Below, piece after piece: positions 11,886-25,065 of a stretch of DNA of 64,000 nt. This stretch comes from Vigna angularis. Taxonomy: Eukaryota; Streptophyta; Magnoliopsida; Fabales; Fabaceae. The notes beneath the pieces were generated by a model that saw only the letters and a list, made by a program, of their open reading frames with translations, did not search any database and had not been told where the DNA came from. The stretch lies in the NCBI RefSeq assembly GCF_016808095.1, contig NC_068970.1, forward strand, positions 20,442,501 to 20,506,500, in the 5' to 3' direction. Both the position numbers and the translations under genes were made by a program. The first letter of the stretch is position 1. Each line of letters starts with the position of its first letter.

Positions 11886-11911
11886 AAACACTAGTGCAGC
11901 GAGGGGCTTTT

Positions 11912-12292
11912 ACCGCGGTTGATTTTCACTATACGTCGCGGTTCATGAACCGCGGCATATTCAACCGCGATAGTAAGTCAGACACTTTATGCCGCGGTTC
12001 TAACCGCGGTATATAGGCTGAGGAATATGCCGCGGTTGTCTAGGGAACCGCTGCCTAAATTCATTTTTTTTAAAAAAAAAATTAAAAAAAAAATTAAAAA
12101 ATGCACTATATGCCGCGGTTCAACCGCGGCATATAGGCCGACGAGTATGCCGCGGTTAGTGTCAAAACCGCGGCCATATGTCTCGTTTTTAAAAAAAAAA
12201 AAGAAGCACTATATGCCGCGGTTGTGGTTAGAACCGCGGCATATTCCCCTTATATGCCGCGGTTGTGGTTAGAACCGCGGCATATTCCCCTG
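11912..12292. repeat. Left sub-terminal palindrome cluster of the CACTA element
   Basis: Eight or so copies of a short inverted motif, 'tatgccgcggtt' followed after 2-12 bases by 'aaccgcggcatat', are separated by A-rich spacers. The final unit is repeated twice in a row (about 12210-12285). CCGCGG is itself a palindrome. Transposase-binding function is inferred from the family. Confidence 0.85.
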
Positions 12293-12448
12293 CAGTTTTT
12301 TAAAATAGCAGGTCTGTTTTTGTGATATCCACTACCACAAAAACAGACCTGCATATAAAAACATTTACAGAAATTCAATTTCAACATAAAATAAAGTAGA
12401 GAGTCTAAGAAAATTCTATCTAATCAAATGCATTGTTTAAATCTAAAT

Positions 12449-13507
12449 CTAAGAGCTATTGTATAATCTAACTATATACTTCGCAGCAGCGTTCCTAATG
12501 AATAGTAGTAACTTCTCAGGAACTGGTGTAGTAGTCTTGAATCTCTGCAAAAGACAATTCATTTTAATTAGTGTATATGAATTCAACATTTGTTAAAAAA
12601 TCAAAATTTGTTAAAGTTAAATATTACCGTTTCCCAGCTTCTTGTGATGTGAGAACGAACAATATGGGTCATCCAATACATTACATAGTATCCACACTCA
12701 TATGACCCATTTTGTCTGTTACACTACAATATATCATCACAGTTGATAATAGTTAGTGAATAACATTTGTTATAAAACAATTATAACAAAGTATGACTTT
12801 AGCATATGTCAAACCTTGAGAGAAATCCAAGCAATCTTTCTACTCTTAACAATTGATCTCCCGTCCATCATCATACTTGCTGGAATAGAACTGTATATAA
12901 AAAAATGTTTTAGCATTCAGTTATATAACAAAGAAAGTCCAAACATTGAGGTTCTTACCAATCAATTGCTTGTCTGAGTTGTGTGGGAGGAGGCCTGTGC
13001 AATGAGCAGAACCACAAAGCATAGTTGTCTTGCACAGACATAACAAGAAGTTGCCAATGGCGCCTGAAATTCATAATAACGTAACTATTAAATATTAAAA
13101 TCACATATGGAACATTATTATGTTAACAAAGTTCACTTACCCGGATATATAAGGCAAAAAGTATATTTTCTTGCCCCTTCGAAAACTGCTTATCATTCTC
13201 GTGTTGATATGATCAAAATCATTTGATTCATGAATGTCTTGGGGATCAATGAATCCATAATCATCAGAACGCCCCAACTTATTAGTGACCCCAGACATAT
13301 ACCTGAAATCAAAAATTAACTTTGATATAAGGATACTTGATATATAAATCAATTTTATATATAAATAATTGGTCATAGACTTACATCGTCCATAGTTGAA
13401 TAATTGAAATATTCAACTCTTGTGTTCCCGACGCAAGCTCACGGACATCTTGGCTATTAAGGTATATACCCCCTGTAACTTCTGAAATTCTCTGACCCAG
13501 TCAGCAC
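12449..13507 (-). pseudogene. Ulp1-like C48 cysteine protease gene carried by the CACTA element
   Basis: Six exon-like segments on the - strand, each with fitting splice sites, read as the C-terminal protease part of the Ulp1/SENP-like proteins common in plant CACTA elements. In order: 'GGIYLNSQDVREL' (about 13475-13385); 'YMSGVTNKLGRSDDYGF' to 'KKIYFLPYISG' (to about 13142); 'RHWQLLVM' and 'LWFCSLHRPP' (13063-12960); 'SRKIAWISLK' (12893-12818); 'SYECGYYVMYWMTHIV' (about 12728-12628); and 'RFKTTTPVPEKLLLFIRNAA' ending in TAG at 12449. The His of 'HWQLL' and the Cys of 'ECGYY' are the expected catalytic residues. The 5' part of a full-length gene is absent. It is probably non-functional as a free gene but shows no internal stop. 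Confidence 0.8.
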
Positions 13508-13525
13508 CTGCAATAAATTGGCAGG

Positions 13526-13740
13526 GTATATGCCGCGGTTGTGTAGAGAACCGCGGCATATACTCTGTTATTAAATTTTTTATTCATACGTGGCGTCAAA
13601 GGCAATGGTTGACTGGGGTATATGCCGCGGTTCCCAGTAGAACCGCGGCATATAGGTTCGTTTTATTTACAACACTGCCACCGCGCACCATTATGCTGCG
13701 GTTTTCGTTGAACCGCGGCATAATGTGCGCTGTAAAAACC
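13526..13740. repeat. Right sub-terminal palindrome cluster of the CACTA element
   Basis: Three copies of the 'tgccgcggtt...aaccgcggca' inverted motif (about 13529, 13620 and 13693) mirror the left cluster. Confidence 0.85.
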
Positions 13741-14098
13741 CGATTTTTTACTAGTGAAATAAGTTAGGCTACCAATTTCAAGTAGTAAATTTTTGTGTCA
13801 ATGGTATTATGGATAAAAAGAGTTAATGTATGATTTTTAGTTTGAATAAATATGTTTTTCTTCTTTAATTTTCACAAAAAAATTAAAATCATCTCTTCTT
13901 TGAAATTATAAACCAAATAATTCATCAACTTTAGAAATAGATTTATTTTTTGAAATGAAACGACATTAAAATTTTGTTGAGTTATCTAGCGATGTTTCAC
14001 CATGGAGTATGATGTTTGAATAAGTTCTTATTCACGTGTCCCTTGATTTTTTTTAAGTGAATTAAATTAAGAAAAATTGAAAATAGGGCACCAGTCAA

Positions 14099-15950
14099 TG
14101 TAACATCCTATTTTAATAGCATAAGACCACTAAAATAAGAAATATAAAGATAACAACTTATTAAAGAAAAACTACAAATTTCTAAAGAAGGAAATTCTAT
14201 ATCTAGAGAACAAAAACCTATTTATGTTGTTGTTTCACCCTCATCTACACGCTGAAACAACTAGAAAGATTTTCCCTCTCGTTGTTCACACCATTTAAGG
14301 TGATCATTACAAAAGAGAAAACACACACAGACAAACAAAGATAAAAACAATGATAAACTAATATTAAAAGGAAACTAAGATATATTAATATTTTATCATA
14401 CACTACATTTTACACATAATAAAACAACCATCCTAATCATTTCATACACCTAAACTTGACCATTCAGATATAATATAAATGTCGAACTATAGTGGTTCAT
14501 GCACTCGTAGTGGTAATACTGCTGGCCCATCACAAGCTACCACACAAGGTTAGTCTGTGAACAAAAGTCTTTGACCAAGGTAAAGCTCTTTGACTAAGAC
14601 CTCCTACTCGCACCACATGCCTCACCCCTCTCTACTTGAGAATGGATGACAATTAGAGTGCTAGGATAAACCACCAGTACTTAACTCCATATACATTCAT
14701 ACAAATAACACATTGATAACCATCATTAAGAATTCTCCTTAGAACTCTTATAAACCTCATATCCATTTAACCACATGTTCCAAACCATATCATTGAGTAT
14801 CATGTAACACATCACAACATATAAATCTAAGCACAGATGAGAAATGAAAAACAAAACAACCAAACAACCTTAACCCGTTTGCCCAACAAACAACCTTTGC
14901 TCGCCTTGCGAGCAAAAAAACAAGTCTCCCAAGCCCAGCAAGATGGCTCGCTTAGCCTTTACCACCCTCTTCCAAAAATCCCAAATACTCCCTTAGTGAG
15001 CTCCTCCACTCGCCTAATGAAGTCCAAAACAGCAAGCTCCCTAAGTTGAGCGAGCTGGCTCGCCTAGCCCTTGGAACCCACCGCAAAAACTTTCCTAAAC
15101 TCTCCCAACGAGCCCATTTTTCTAACCCAACCCCACTGTATAGTTTTGAAGCATAAAAATTATAGAATTAGCCTAAACCACTCATGATCTCTTCTAACCA
15201 CTTTTATCAACTTCTAACACTTCCATTTTGTATTTTAAGCGGCAAATGACCTATCTAAACATATATGATTCAACCAAAAACCAAAACTAAACTCATTTTG
15301 TAATGAAATTCTAACTTAAATAAACTACAACTCCACGTATAGATCATAACTCCAATCTACCATTTTTAACCCATAACTTAGGCATTTAGGGGTTTCACCA
15401 AGTCTTAAATGACCCAATAATAAACCCCAAACACTCCATTTAACCTCAGTCCATTGACTTGAAAACTCACCGTTCAAAACCTCTAAAATAGACCAAAAAC
15501 GACTTGAACTCAATCACTTTGCAGATTTACCAACTCAACATCAGATTTTTTGCCAACTAAAAGTCTAAACAAGTTTATCAAACCTTCATTTTTATCCAAA
15601 ATGACCTATAACTCTACTAGCTTCTTCATTTTCAAAATTTTAACCAGAATTAACACCAATACAAGCATTCTAACAAATTCACAAGAGTTCCACAAGCCAA
15701 CACAAAATTTATACAAAGCGCCAAACTACATACAATTAATTATTGTCCTTCAAACACAATTTTCAACCAAATAATCATCTTAATTTACAATTTACAAATC
15801 ATATCACAATATCAATCATCAATCATATTTCATAAATTCTAAGTTAAAAACAAACGCCAGTTTCCTTTACCTTTAATTTCGATTGTTTAACAGAAGACAT
15901 CCAGAGTTTGAGTTAAGAAGCAGTTCCTCTTATTTTACGTGTAAGTTGAA
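14099..15950. mobile_element. Retroelement LTR-like fragment
   Basis: The block opens with 'tgtaacatcctattttaa', the same style of opening as the LTR at 31694 ('tgtaacaccctaatatttt'). It contains 'ctcgcttagc / gctcgcctagcc' repeats (14895-15080) like those of legume gypsy LTRs. Near 15865 'cctttacctttaa' recalls the 3' part of such LTRs. I find no partner LTR, no 5-bp duplication and no coding domain. It may be a solo or truncated LTR. The open frames at 14837-15049 and 15325-15774 look like chance frames. Confidence 0.4.
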
Positions 15951-16106
15951 GCATAATCATTAAAAGGGAGGGCAGTTATATGTTACCTCGACGATGTTTT
16001 ACCGCCTATTCACTTATTGGAAATAAATGATTACGCTGAGTCTGCAGATGCTTCCAAAAGCATTATATGCTACACTCACGTTTTTCTTTATAGTCTCAGC
16101 GTCATC

Positions 16107-16112
16107 TATAAA
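16107..16112 (+). promoter_or_regulatory. TATA box candidate of the Raf-like kinase gene
   Basis: TATAAA in 'tctataaatc', 67 bp before the ATG at 16179. The short distance would leave a leader of about 35-40 nt. Another start site further upstream is possible. Confidence 0.4.
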
Positions 16113-16178
16113 TCAGAAGTTTGTGTTGCTGCTGTTACTTCTTCAATTCTGTAACTCAACATAACAGGGGCTTCAATA

Positions 16179-18389
16179 ATGGCGCAAGAGCGTCGATTCG
16201 TCTCTCTCTGCGACCCTGCTCTCATCCTCCATCTCTCACTATCAATGCTTGGTTCCGCTTACACTGAAAGTGACGATGATGCTATCCAAGAAGATGATGA
16301 TGATTTTGTCTTCGACATAGATCCTACCGTGTTAGTGGATACTCGTAAACTTATAATTGATGAACCGATCGCAGAAGGGTTGCATTCAATTGTCTACAAA
16401 GGATGGTGGGTATTCCAATTGCAAAATCTAAGATATATATATCAGTTTGTGCTTCTGTCTCTGTTTTTTGTTGTGTTTGCACCTTGTTTGGTTGACTTTC
16501 TTGATCTACATATTTTCTCTACCATGTGATTCAAGCGTCATGTGTTTCATAAATTTTTTCCTTCAAAAATGCTTTTCATTTATTGATCTGAGACACCTGT
16601 TTTTTTAGCTTTAATGCTACTGATTTTGACTTCCTACCTGAATCTCTCTGGGGCTAAGTCAGTGTTTTTATTTATGCTGTAAATAATGGAAAATTAGAAA
16701 TATACATTTCATTATTTCAAGGCATTTGTATGTAAACATGTCAATATATAATTGTTTTAATTTTTCTCTAATATTTTTAGAAATCTTTTTATATACCTTT
16801 TCAATGATGATAAGTATATTTTGTCATAAATCAAACTAGTTATTAAATTAATATAAATCTTAATTTAAAATTCATCAATTTCGAAATGAATAAATTGGGG
16901 TTTAACTAATAATGAGTATGCATAACACATAATACATATTTTTAAGAGTTGTTCTATTTTGTGGTGAAATGTTATTAGCAATTAAACAGTTGCCTTAATA
17001 GCTCTTGCTGCACAGCATTATTTTTCATTCCTAGAAATATCATTACCTTTTTTTCTATTTTATAACAAAATATTGTTGAAAAATAAATGAATTTAATATT
17101 TTACAAATATAAATCATATTAAAAACTTGCCATGTACGGAAGTAGAAAACAATAATAGAGCAGGGAAGTGGGTAATATCTAGCAAAGTCAATTTGGTCTA
17201 TTGCGAAGTAAGCATGCAAGTTAGAGACTTCACTTAAAAAAATCACTTTATTATTTCAAAAAATATATAAACTACAAGTCTTATGAATCTCATCCTTGAT
17301 AACTTCTTATAATTACCTTACACAATTGCATATGCCAAAACATTAATTTAAAACTTTATATTTAAATTTTTAATTATTTTAATATTTGTTAAAAAATAAA
17401 ATAGATTTAACTTGTATTTTCAGATGAATAAACTATTTAAATCACTATCTCGTAATGAGTTAAACAAAATTAATTTTTTTTAGTTTACAAAGAAGTGAAT
17501 CGTTTGTGTTTTAATTCGTTTTGTTTTTTAAATAATCCATATGGTAAGGTAACTCGGATGAATTGGATTGTTCCCTTTGAAGATTATAGTTAATAGAAAG
17601 ATGTTGAAAGAAAATTAGAATTAAAAGAATAATATATATCTTTGTAAAAAGAGGTTGCAATTATAATTAATGACAGTTACATTTACTGTTGTATAAAGAA
17701 ATTTAATGCTCATTATACTAGACACAAATAATTAATGTTTTTAAGTAAAATGTATTTAATGCTAAAATAATATAATTGCTTTTGAAAATTGTTCCTTTTA
17801 ATTATTCATTAAAATTATTCAATTATTTAGTTTAAGTCAATAGAATCCTGGGTGAGTCATACTTTCTTTTCCATTTTTGTAAAATATTTTTTAAACAGGT
17901 TCTTTATTATTAACATTCCAAATTCTGGCAATATATTTTATTAACATATTCCAAATAGTTAAACATTCCAAATGCTATACCTCCCACATGATAGTATTTT
18001 GTGATATTATTTAAAACATATTTTTTATTATTATATAAAATTAAATAAAAGAAACTATGAATTTAGTAATTTTTAGTTTTTATTTAATGAGTTTTGTAAT
18101 TTTCAATATATTTAAAAATGTTAAAATAGCTTAGAAAAGATTGTTTTCATAGCACTCACCCCTCTCAAAACCAGTTCAATAAGAAAGAGTGAAGGAAAAA
18201 TTGCTTCCTTCATGTGCGATGACTTGAAATTGAAGGGTGTACGCATCTGCAGAAGCATGACTAAACACCATGGCTACTGAAGATGTCAATAAGTTTCATC
18301 ATCACTTGATGAAGGTGCGTGAAAGAGCAATGGATAATTATCGGTAACCATGCTTACCAAGTAAGACAGAACCATCAATGAAAACCATA

Positions 18390-18452
<63 letters not shown>

Positions 18453-19423
18453 CCCATTTTAACTGGTTTAATTGGTTTTTACTTTCTTTTATGGTTTGGT
18501 TTTGCTAAGTTTATCACTTTTGCTCCAACTCCTTAAACTAAAATTAAATATAAGAAAAATATATTGCAATTTTATTTAACATTGTAGCCTGCAGAATTCA
18601 TAAATTTTCCTTCAACTGAGATTTTCCTTCCTTCATAACCCTATTGCCCAGGAAGTCCTTCTGAATTTTCGTAACTATTTTCCCCATATGCTTATAGACA
18701 TTCTAAATAGTATATATAGAGGGATGATGGAGATTACATATTTTATAAAGGAAATCCTACTGGCAAAGGATATATGCTTTTCTTTTTATATATATTTTCA
18801 AGATCACATCTTTTCAAAATTCTTTCATTCTATGATTTGTTCCCACCAAATATTTGCAAGGTACTTTTTTGTGATACCACAATTCAAAATGACTGAGTAT
18901 CTTTTAACCGACCTATACTAAACACCAGTGCTTCTTAGGTTACTTTCATGGGAATTAAGCTTAAAACCAGATGCAATTCAAGACATCTAAACACATTCTT
19001 TATAAATACTATGTTTTGTATTTCCGTTGTGCATACAATATAATATCATTTATAAACTGCAATGTACTATGTTTTTTATTGTCTCTATTAATAACGCACT
19101 CTATCAGCACAAAGTCAATTATAAATATATAATTTGTTTTACTTTTTCATCATCAATATTTTTATTAGGTGGTAAATTCTAATGCAGATTAGAATTCAGC
19201 AAGTTAGCACTAAATTTACATCTAATGTGTAGTGAGAATGAGATGAGATGGATACTTTCTATGATAATTGATTGTTACTTGGATTAAATCGTTTAAGCAC
19301 ATGTGATAGCACACTCATTAGAAGTTATAAAATTTACTTGATTGTTTATAATGTATTGATTGGCTTCATTTAAACTTCAATTAATCTATTCCTCAAAATC
19401 AAGAAAACTATGCAATGTTATAT

Positions 19424-19492
<69 letters not shown>

Positions 19493-19531
19493 GAGTGACG
19501 AGAAAATCCCTTTTATGGATAATCTTTCTTT

Positions 19532-19599
<68 letters not shown>

Positions 19600-22500
19600 C
19601 AAAAGACAATATTCCTATAGCATAGTATTTTTTTTAATGTATGACATTTAGGATAGAATGAACTTTGGAAGAGTTATAGGAAAAGATATAGAGTTCTTAA
19701 GTTGTATTAAAAACAAGTTGTAGTAAGAACGGTTGAAGGATAAAGGCGAAGTCAAATTAATAACTCTCAAACATGTATGCACAAAAATCCTAAGTGTGAC
19801 AAAGGAGGGTAAAAGGAAGCTTTTAGAAAGCTGTGTTTATTATGTTTGTTGCACATAGTCTTTATGCCATTGATTTTTGTGTTTGTTTAATACTGCAGAA
19901 ACAAGTAACCCTTGTATTCTTTCTATTATGTTGCAATAAAGTGACAAGTTGCAGAATTTTAAGTATTTTGGCCTTCTATATTCTTTTCCAATATTATTTT
20001 GTAGCTAAATCATTGTGACAATTCATATACCTAAAATTATTTAGGCCAGCAAAATATTAAGGCAAATTGTTATCTTGTTAACCAAATTGATTAGTTGTAA
20101 TTAACGTGAAATCATATTTATTTTTTCAAAATACCCTGTATTTTTAATTAGACTTTGTTGTTTGCTTGTGGTTTAGGTATGAACTGAATCCTGTATCTAT
20201 AAAGGTTATGCTTCCAATGCAAACATCAAATGTTCCTTCTTCTTGTAAAGCAAAATTTCAGCGGGAGGTTAACTTGATATCCAAAATTAAACATAAAAAT
20301 ATAATAAAGGTACTTAATTTCTTTTCTTACTTAAGTGCTTCATGATTTGTCTTCTTCTCTGCACTCTTTGTCCTAATTATTCTTCTAATGGTTATAAAAC
20401 AAATTTAATTACCAAAGAATTGGGTAGTTGTTGGGAAATACATAATAGATAGAACACGTGATGTGGTTGCTTTTGTCTATTATGAAGAAATTCGTTGTTT
20501 TTAAAAGTGTTTTACATCAACCATGATTAGAAGAATTTTAATCCAATTTGAATTATGTATTACTAATTAAACTTAAAGACCACTTAGGAGTTACGAGAAA
20601 TGATAAAAACACTTGTTAGAGGAGATTTACTCACTAGTGTTCACACGCTCATTTCAATTTGCTTTCTTCTCTTACACATTCATTTAGAATTATTATCTTA
20701 ACATGCTCTTTATATAGGAATAAATTCAGATTCCATCTTAAATGAAAAATATGGATACTGATGGTCTTACATTTTTCACAAATATTCATTAATTATAATA
20801 GTGGATTCTCCATAAATTAAGAAACATGTACCTTTAAACTTTCCACTTAATTTTATTTATTTAAATATTTTTCAACATTTTTCTGTCAATTTAAGTTTTC
20901 ATGTAAACCACATGAGAGAATTTTACCTATTTTTCAATTTTACTCTCACCACTGTGTGGATCCAATAAAATCTTAATTCATCAGTCACTGCATATATAAA
21001 AGACATCATATTTTACTCAAAATCTGTAATAGATTTATAGTTTTTCTTTTATATATAGTTCATTCACTATTTTTATTCTATATGAGAGTTCTAACTATAC
21101 ATTTAAATTCCTCACACATATATATTGTTCCACTGTACTGCAGACCTTCATAACAATTTGCTTCTTAAGATTTACTGTGGTTAGTCTTAAAGGATGTTAG
21201 AATGATCGAACTCTAAAGACTTTTTTGGTTAACTGGATGATTGATTAGTGAGAAGTAATTAAGCTAAGTATTACGTAATTTAAACTCATTTTGCAGTTTA
21301 TTGGCGCTTCTGTGGAGCCAAAAATGATGATAATTACGGAACTTTTGGAAGGTTGTTCGCTACATAAATACCTAGAGAGCATTTATCCAAATGCTCTTAG
21401 TTTAGAGCAATCCATAAGTTTTGCTTTGGATATTTCTCAAGCCATGGAGTATCTGCATGCAAATGGCATAATTCACCGCGATCTAAAACCTGGTAATTAT
21501 TTGGTTATAATGATAAGTATCTATACAATTTGCTATTTGAATGACTTTTTACGTTTTGTTGTATATTTTGTCTTCTCTAAAATTTAGTATGTCTTTTAAA
21601 TTAACTCTTTTTGTTAACTTATGGAATGTCTAATGTAGATACAGACCAATTAAAGGGATCCAATAAATATAAGTATTTTTATTTCTTTACCTTTACAATA
21701 ACTAGTTCATTCACAGTAGTCAAGGAAACTCATTAACACTGATTGATTTTCATATACATATTTTTTCTGAGCACAAGAGGTGCAGTCCTTTCAGTTACAA
21801 GTTATCCATGACTTATTTAGGTAATTTGGTTCTTCCCAAAGACAAAATGCAAATATTACTTACAAACTTTGAGACAGCTAGAGAGGAGATATCTGGTGAG
21901 ATGACTTCTGAGGCTGGTACATATCGATACATGGCTCCTGAGGTACATGCTATGCTAGATTTGTCTCTGCATATAAGTATCTACCATCACTATATCTATA
22001 TATGTTTATGTATCCATTTACTAGAATTTTCTTCGTGTGTTTTGATGTATAATCCTTACATTATCTGCATCAGTTATTCAGCAAGGATCCACTTTCTAAA
22101 GGAGCCAAGAAATTCTATGACCATAAAGTAGACGTCCATAGCTTTGCTATGGTTCTATGGGCAATAGTTAAAAACCAGATTCCATTTAAAGGAAGGAGTG
22201 ACTTGCTGGCAGCATATGCTACTGCAAAAGTAAGTCATACCAGTTACTCTTAGTTCTAATTTTAGTAATAAGAGTGTCATTTTTCTTCCTAAATTAGTCC
22301 TTTCTTTCCCTTTTTAATATATTTTGCTTTAGAATAATGTTTGTTTTCATGATCTTGTGTTACCAAATTAGTCCTTCAACAATTAATGTAATTTATTTGC
22401 TCTTTAAATCAAAACTATATATTATCCTTCTAAGGATTGGTTGTGGTATGTTTATGTTGTTATTGGTGGTTGCAGAAGATGAGGCCTAGTTTGGAGGGTT

Positions 22501-22868
22501 TTCCAGAAGTTCTACTTCCATTGCTGCAGTCTTGTTGGGCAGAAGACCCAAAGCTACGACCTGAATTCTCAGAGATCTCGCAAATCCTTGAAAAACTTCT
22601 CCATAACTATCACTCAACAGGTATATCAGCTAAGGAAAAAGCATGTCCAACTACAAGTGTGCAGGAACTTTTCCCCAATTATGTTGAAGACAACTCAGAA
22701 CATGAACATGAGACTCAGAATCTGAATACCAGTGTCTGCTTGGAGGGACAATCTGAGGTCATAACACAAAACTCTAGTCCAGTCTTAGCCCAAACCAAGC
22801 ACAAAAGGACTCTTAAGAAGTGCAAGGGTTTATGGTTATGCTTTCGAAAATGCTTTCACATTGGTTAA
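16179..22868 (+). CDS. Raf-like (MAPKKK group C type) protein kinase, probable pseudokinase
   Basis: Six coding exons: 16179-16405, 20177-20309, 21297-21492, 21821-21942, 22074-22229, 22476-22868. All have GT..AG introns and together give 1227 nt, 408 residues plus stop, with no frame break. The ATG context is 'aataatggcg'. Residues 1-60 are an acidic N-terminal stretch. The kinase domain (about 61-320) has the glycine loop '[12 protein letters not shown]' (first Gly replaced by Ala), Lys85 in 'VSIK', Glu106, catalytic 'HRDLKPGN' (His180-Asn187) and 'GTYRYMAPE' (218-226). The DFG motif is 'NFE' (201-203), so the metal-binding Asp is lost. The tail (320-408) is low in complexity and ends in a basic, Cys-containing '[17 protein letters not shown]'. 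The family is soluble Ser/Thr-Tyr kinases in signalling. Intron 1 (3.8 kb) is swollen by microsatellites. The exon model is well supported; catalytic loss is inference. Confidence 0.88.
18392..18449. repeat. (AT)n microsatellite in kinase intron 1
   Basis: About 58 bp of alternating A and T. Confidence 0.97.
19426..19595. repeat. Two (AT)n microsatellites in kinase intron 1
   Basis: AT tracts at about 19426-19488 and 19535-19595 are separated by only ~46 bp of unique sequence. Because AT repeats are self-complementary, the pair can fold into one large cruciform or hairpin. Confidence 0.95.
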
Positions 22869-25065
22869 AAAAAAAACTACATTAAGCAAGATCATAGGTG
22901 AGTCATTTTTATATATAGTTGCATACATTTGGGGAAAGGCTTCCCAACTTTGCATACTCTACTTGCTGGTATGTGTAATTAAACCAAGTATTCCCTTGTG
23001 TGATGTTTAGTTTTGTCAGAATTGTCTCGATCGGCTTTAAAAAGAGGATTTTCACAATTACATATATTAAATTTGAATTGATTAATTTTAGATTATTTTA
23101 TTTTTAAAACATTTTGTTTAAATATAACAATTCAAATTTATTAATTTTTAATTTTTTTTGTTTAGATAAAGTGTTTAAATTACTAATAAGTTCAAAATTT
23201 TATTTAAATATAAAATATTTATTAAAAATTCAAAAACTATCATTATTATTTTTTATTGATGTAATTTTTCGGTCAAAGGTTATTGATAGTTTTTCATTTC
23301 ATATTTGTAAAACTTTTTCTTATTTCACTTCAACTTCATTTATTTATGCTGATATAGATTAAGTTTACTTTTAGTGTTGACAGTTAGAAATTTTTTGTCG
23401 ACCTTTTGTTATCAATATCGATTAACAAAATTCTCAAATAGAATTTGTAAAAAAAAGACAATCCTAATAAATGTTGGCTCAGTTTTTTTTTTTTTTCAGT
23501 TAAGAATGTATAAGAAATCCTAGCAAATTATTTACCAAAAAAATAGCATATTTGCTAATGATGAAAGATCATTGTAGACAGAAAAAACAAATCATGACAG
23601 ATATCAATTGAGAAAATCTAATTCATATGTGCAACAAAAAATTGTCTCCCTAGGGCGAAAACTTGAAGTAATATTGAGTAAGGTATTTATAACAACATAA
23701 ATTCTAACAACTTAAATAAAATAATCACTCCTATGAAAGGGAACTTAGCTTGGAAGAGTATGTGTTTATATGTGTGTGGTGATTTTCAGAAATGAAAAGC
23801 CAGATGCTGAGGATATGTTTGCGGTATGGAAAAAAAAGAAAAGAAAAGGTGACTTTAGTTTGGAAAACAATACGCATAATTAAATATAGTTGTTAAAAAA
23901 ACATTTTTTTTAAAATATTTTTCTTAAAACGTTGTAAAAAAGTTGTTAAAGAAAAAATTGTTTAGAAAACATTTTTCTTTCATTTATGAGCAGACAGAAG
24001 TGAAACAGATGTTATCATACACAAAAACTAAAAGTCTAGGGTATATTAATTGTTATTATTTCATTCATTTTATTTCTTTTATTATTTCGAATCATTTATA
24101 TTTTAATGTAAAATTAACTTTTATCATAGGAAAAGTTGTATTTTTATTTTTTATATAAAACAGCACTTTAAATTATATTATCATTTATATTTGTTCGTTC
24201 GCTTTTAGTTTCTTTAAACATGTCTACAAGGTAAAATTGAAAATCATAAAATAAAAAGCACTTTAAGTATTTTTATTACGATTAAGAAAATCAATGAAAG
24301 TTATTTATTTATCTAAAAAATATTTATGCTAGTAAACTTATAAATAACTTCTTATAATTACTTATGTATTTACCTAGCACAATAGATGTATTAAATAATG
24401 TTCTCCAACAATAGATGTATTAAATAATGTTGTCCAACCATGTCTAATATGTCTCATCATTTTACAACCATCTAAAATACAATTGAAAGAAATATTCACA
24501 TATTATCGATAATGGTGACTAATATCACCAATTTGATATTATTATTGTTATTTACTATAAAATGTCATGTTATTATTTTAATTATTATTTGTTTGAGATA
24601 ACTTATTATAGTAATATTATTTGATATCACAGTACCAAATTTATAACATGGACTTAAGACCCAAAAAAATTCTATAAAGATATCTAGTATTTTTCAGGAA
24701 ATACACACTCACATTTATACTTATTTTCTTTTACTCATAAATATTCAAACTTTCTTACTGATATAATTGTTAGAGAGTCTTTTGTACGTGAATCTCTCAT
24801 TTGCTTCCACCCTCAAGGAATACACATAAGATTCCTTAGTCCACTCATATCCTACCACCTATTGTTAGGACTACACTCAAATTCCAATGAGAACAATTTA
24901 TTTATAAAAATGAATATTTTAATAAATGTGAAAATATTTTTTATGACTTCTTTGATGGATATATGTAATTATTATTTTTAATTAATTCTAAATATTTAAA
25001 TGACTTGATTAACATAATGATTATGTTTATATAATAACATCATACTCTTATGACTCTTGAATGAT
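22869..25065. other. Kinase 3' flank and AT-rich intergenic DNA
   Basis: This stretch begins with the 3' UTR of the kinase gene. Small direct duplications occur, e.g. 'caatagatgtattaaataatgttctccaa / gtccaa' at about 24380-24440. I see no gene and no paired terminal repeats. Confidence 0.55.

Larger units (their letters stand above)
11889..13756 (-). mobile_element. CACTA (En/Spm) transposon with an Ulp1-like gene
   Basis: The element begins 'cactagtgcagcg' at 11889 and ends 'tttttactagtg' at 13756, i.e. CACTA...TAGTG. It is flanked by the 3-bp duplication 'aaa' (11886-11888 and 13757-13759). Both sub-terminal regions (about 11912-12292 and 13526-13740) are packed with short palindromes around 'atgccgcggtt...aaccgcggcat', the sub-terminal repeats that CACTA transposases bind. 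The inside carries C48-protease exons on the - strand but no transposase, so the element is non-autonomous or deleted (1868 bp). Confidence 0.88.
16406..20176 (+). other. Intron 1 of the Raf-like kinase gene
   Basis: A 3.77-kb AT-rich intron between 'GGATG' and 'GTATGAA'. It contains three long (AT)n tracts. No transposon with clear ends was recognised in it. The open frames at 18688-18921 and 19833-20018 lie here and look spurious. Confidence 0.75.

Noticed and set aside
19410..19609. Open frames of alternating Tyr and Ile on both strands
   Set aside because: These are translations of (AT)n microsatellites within the kinase intron.
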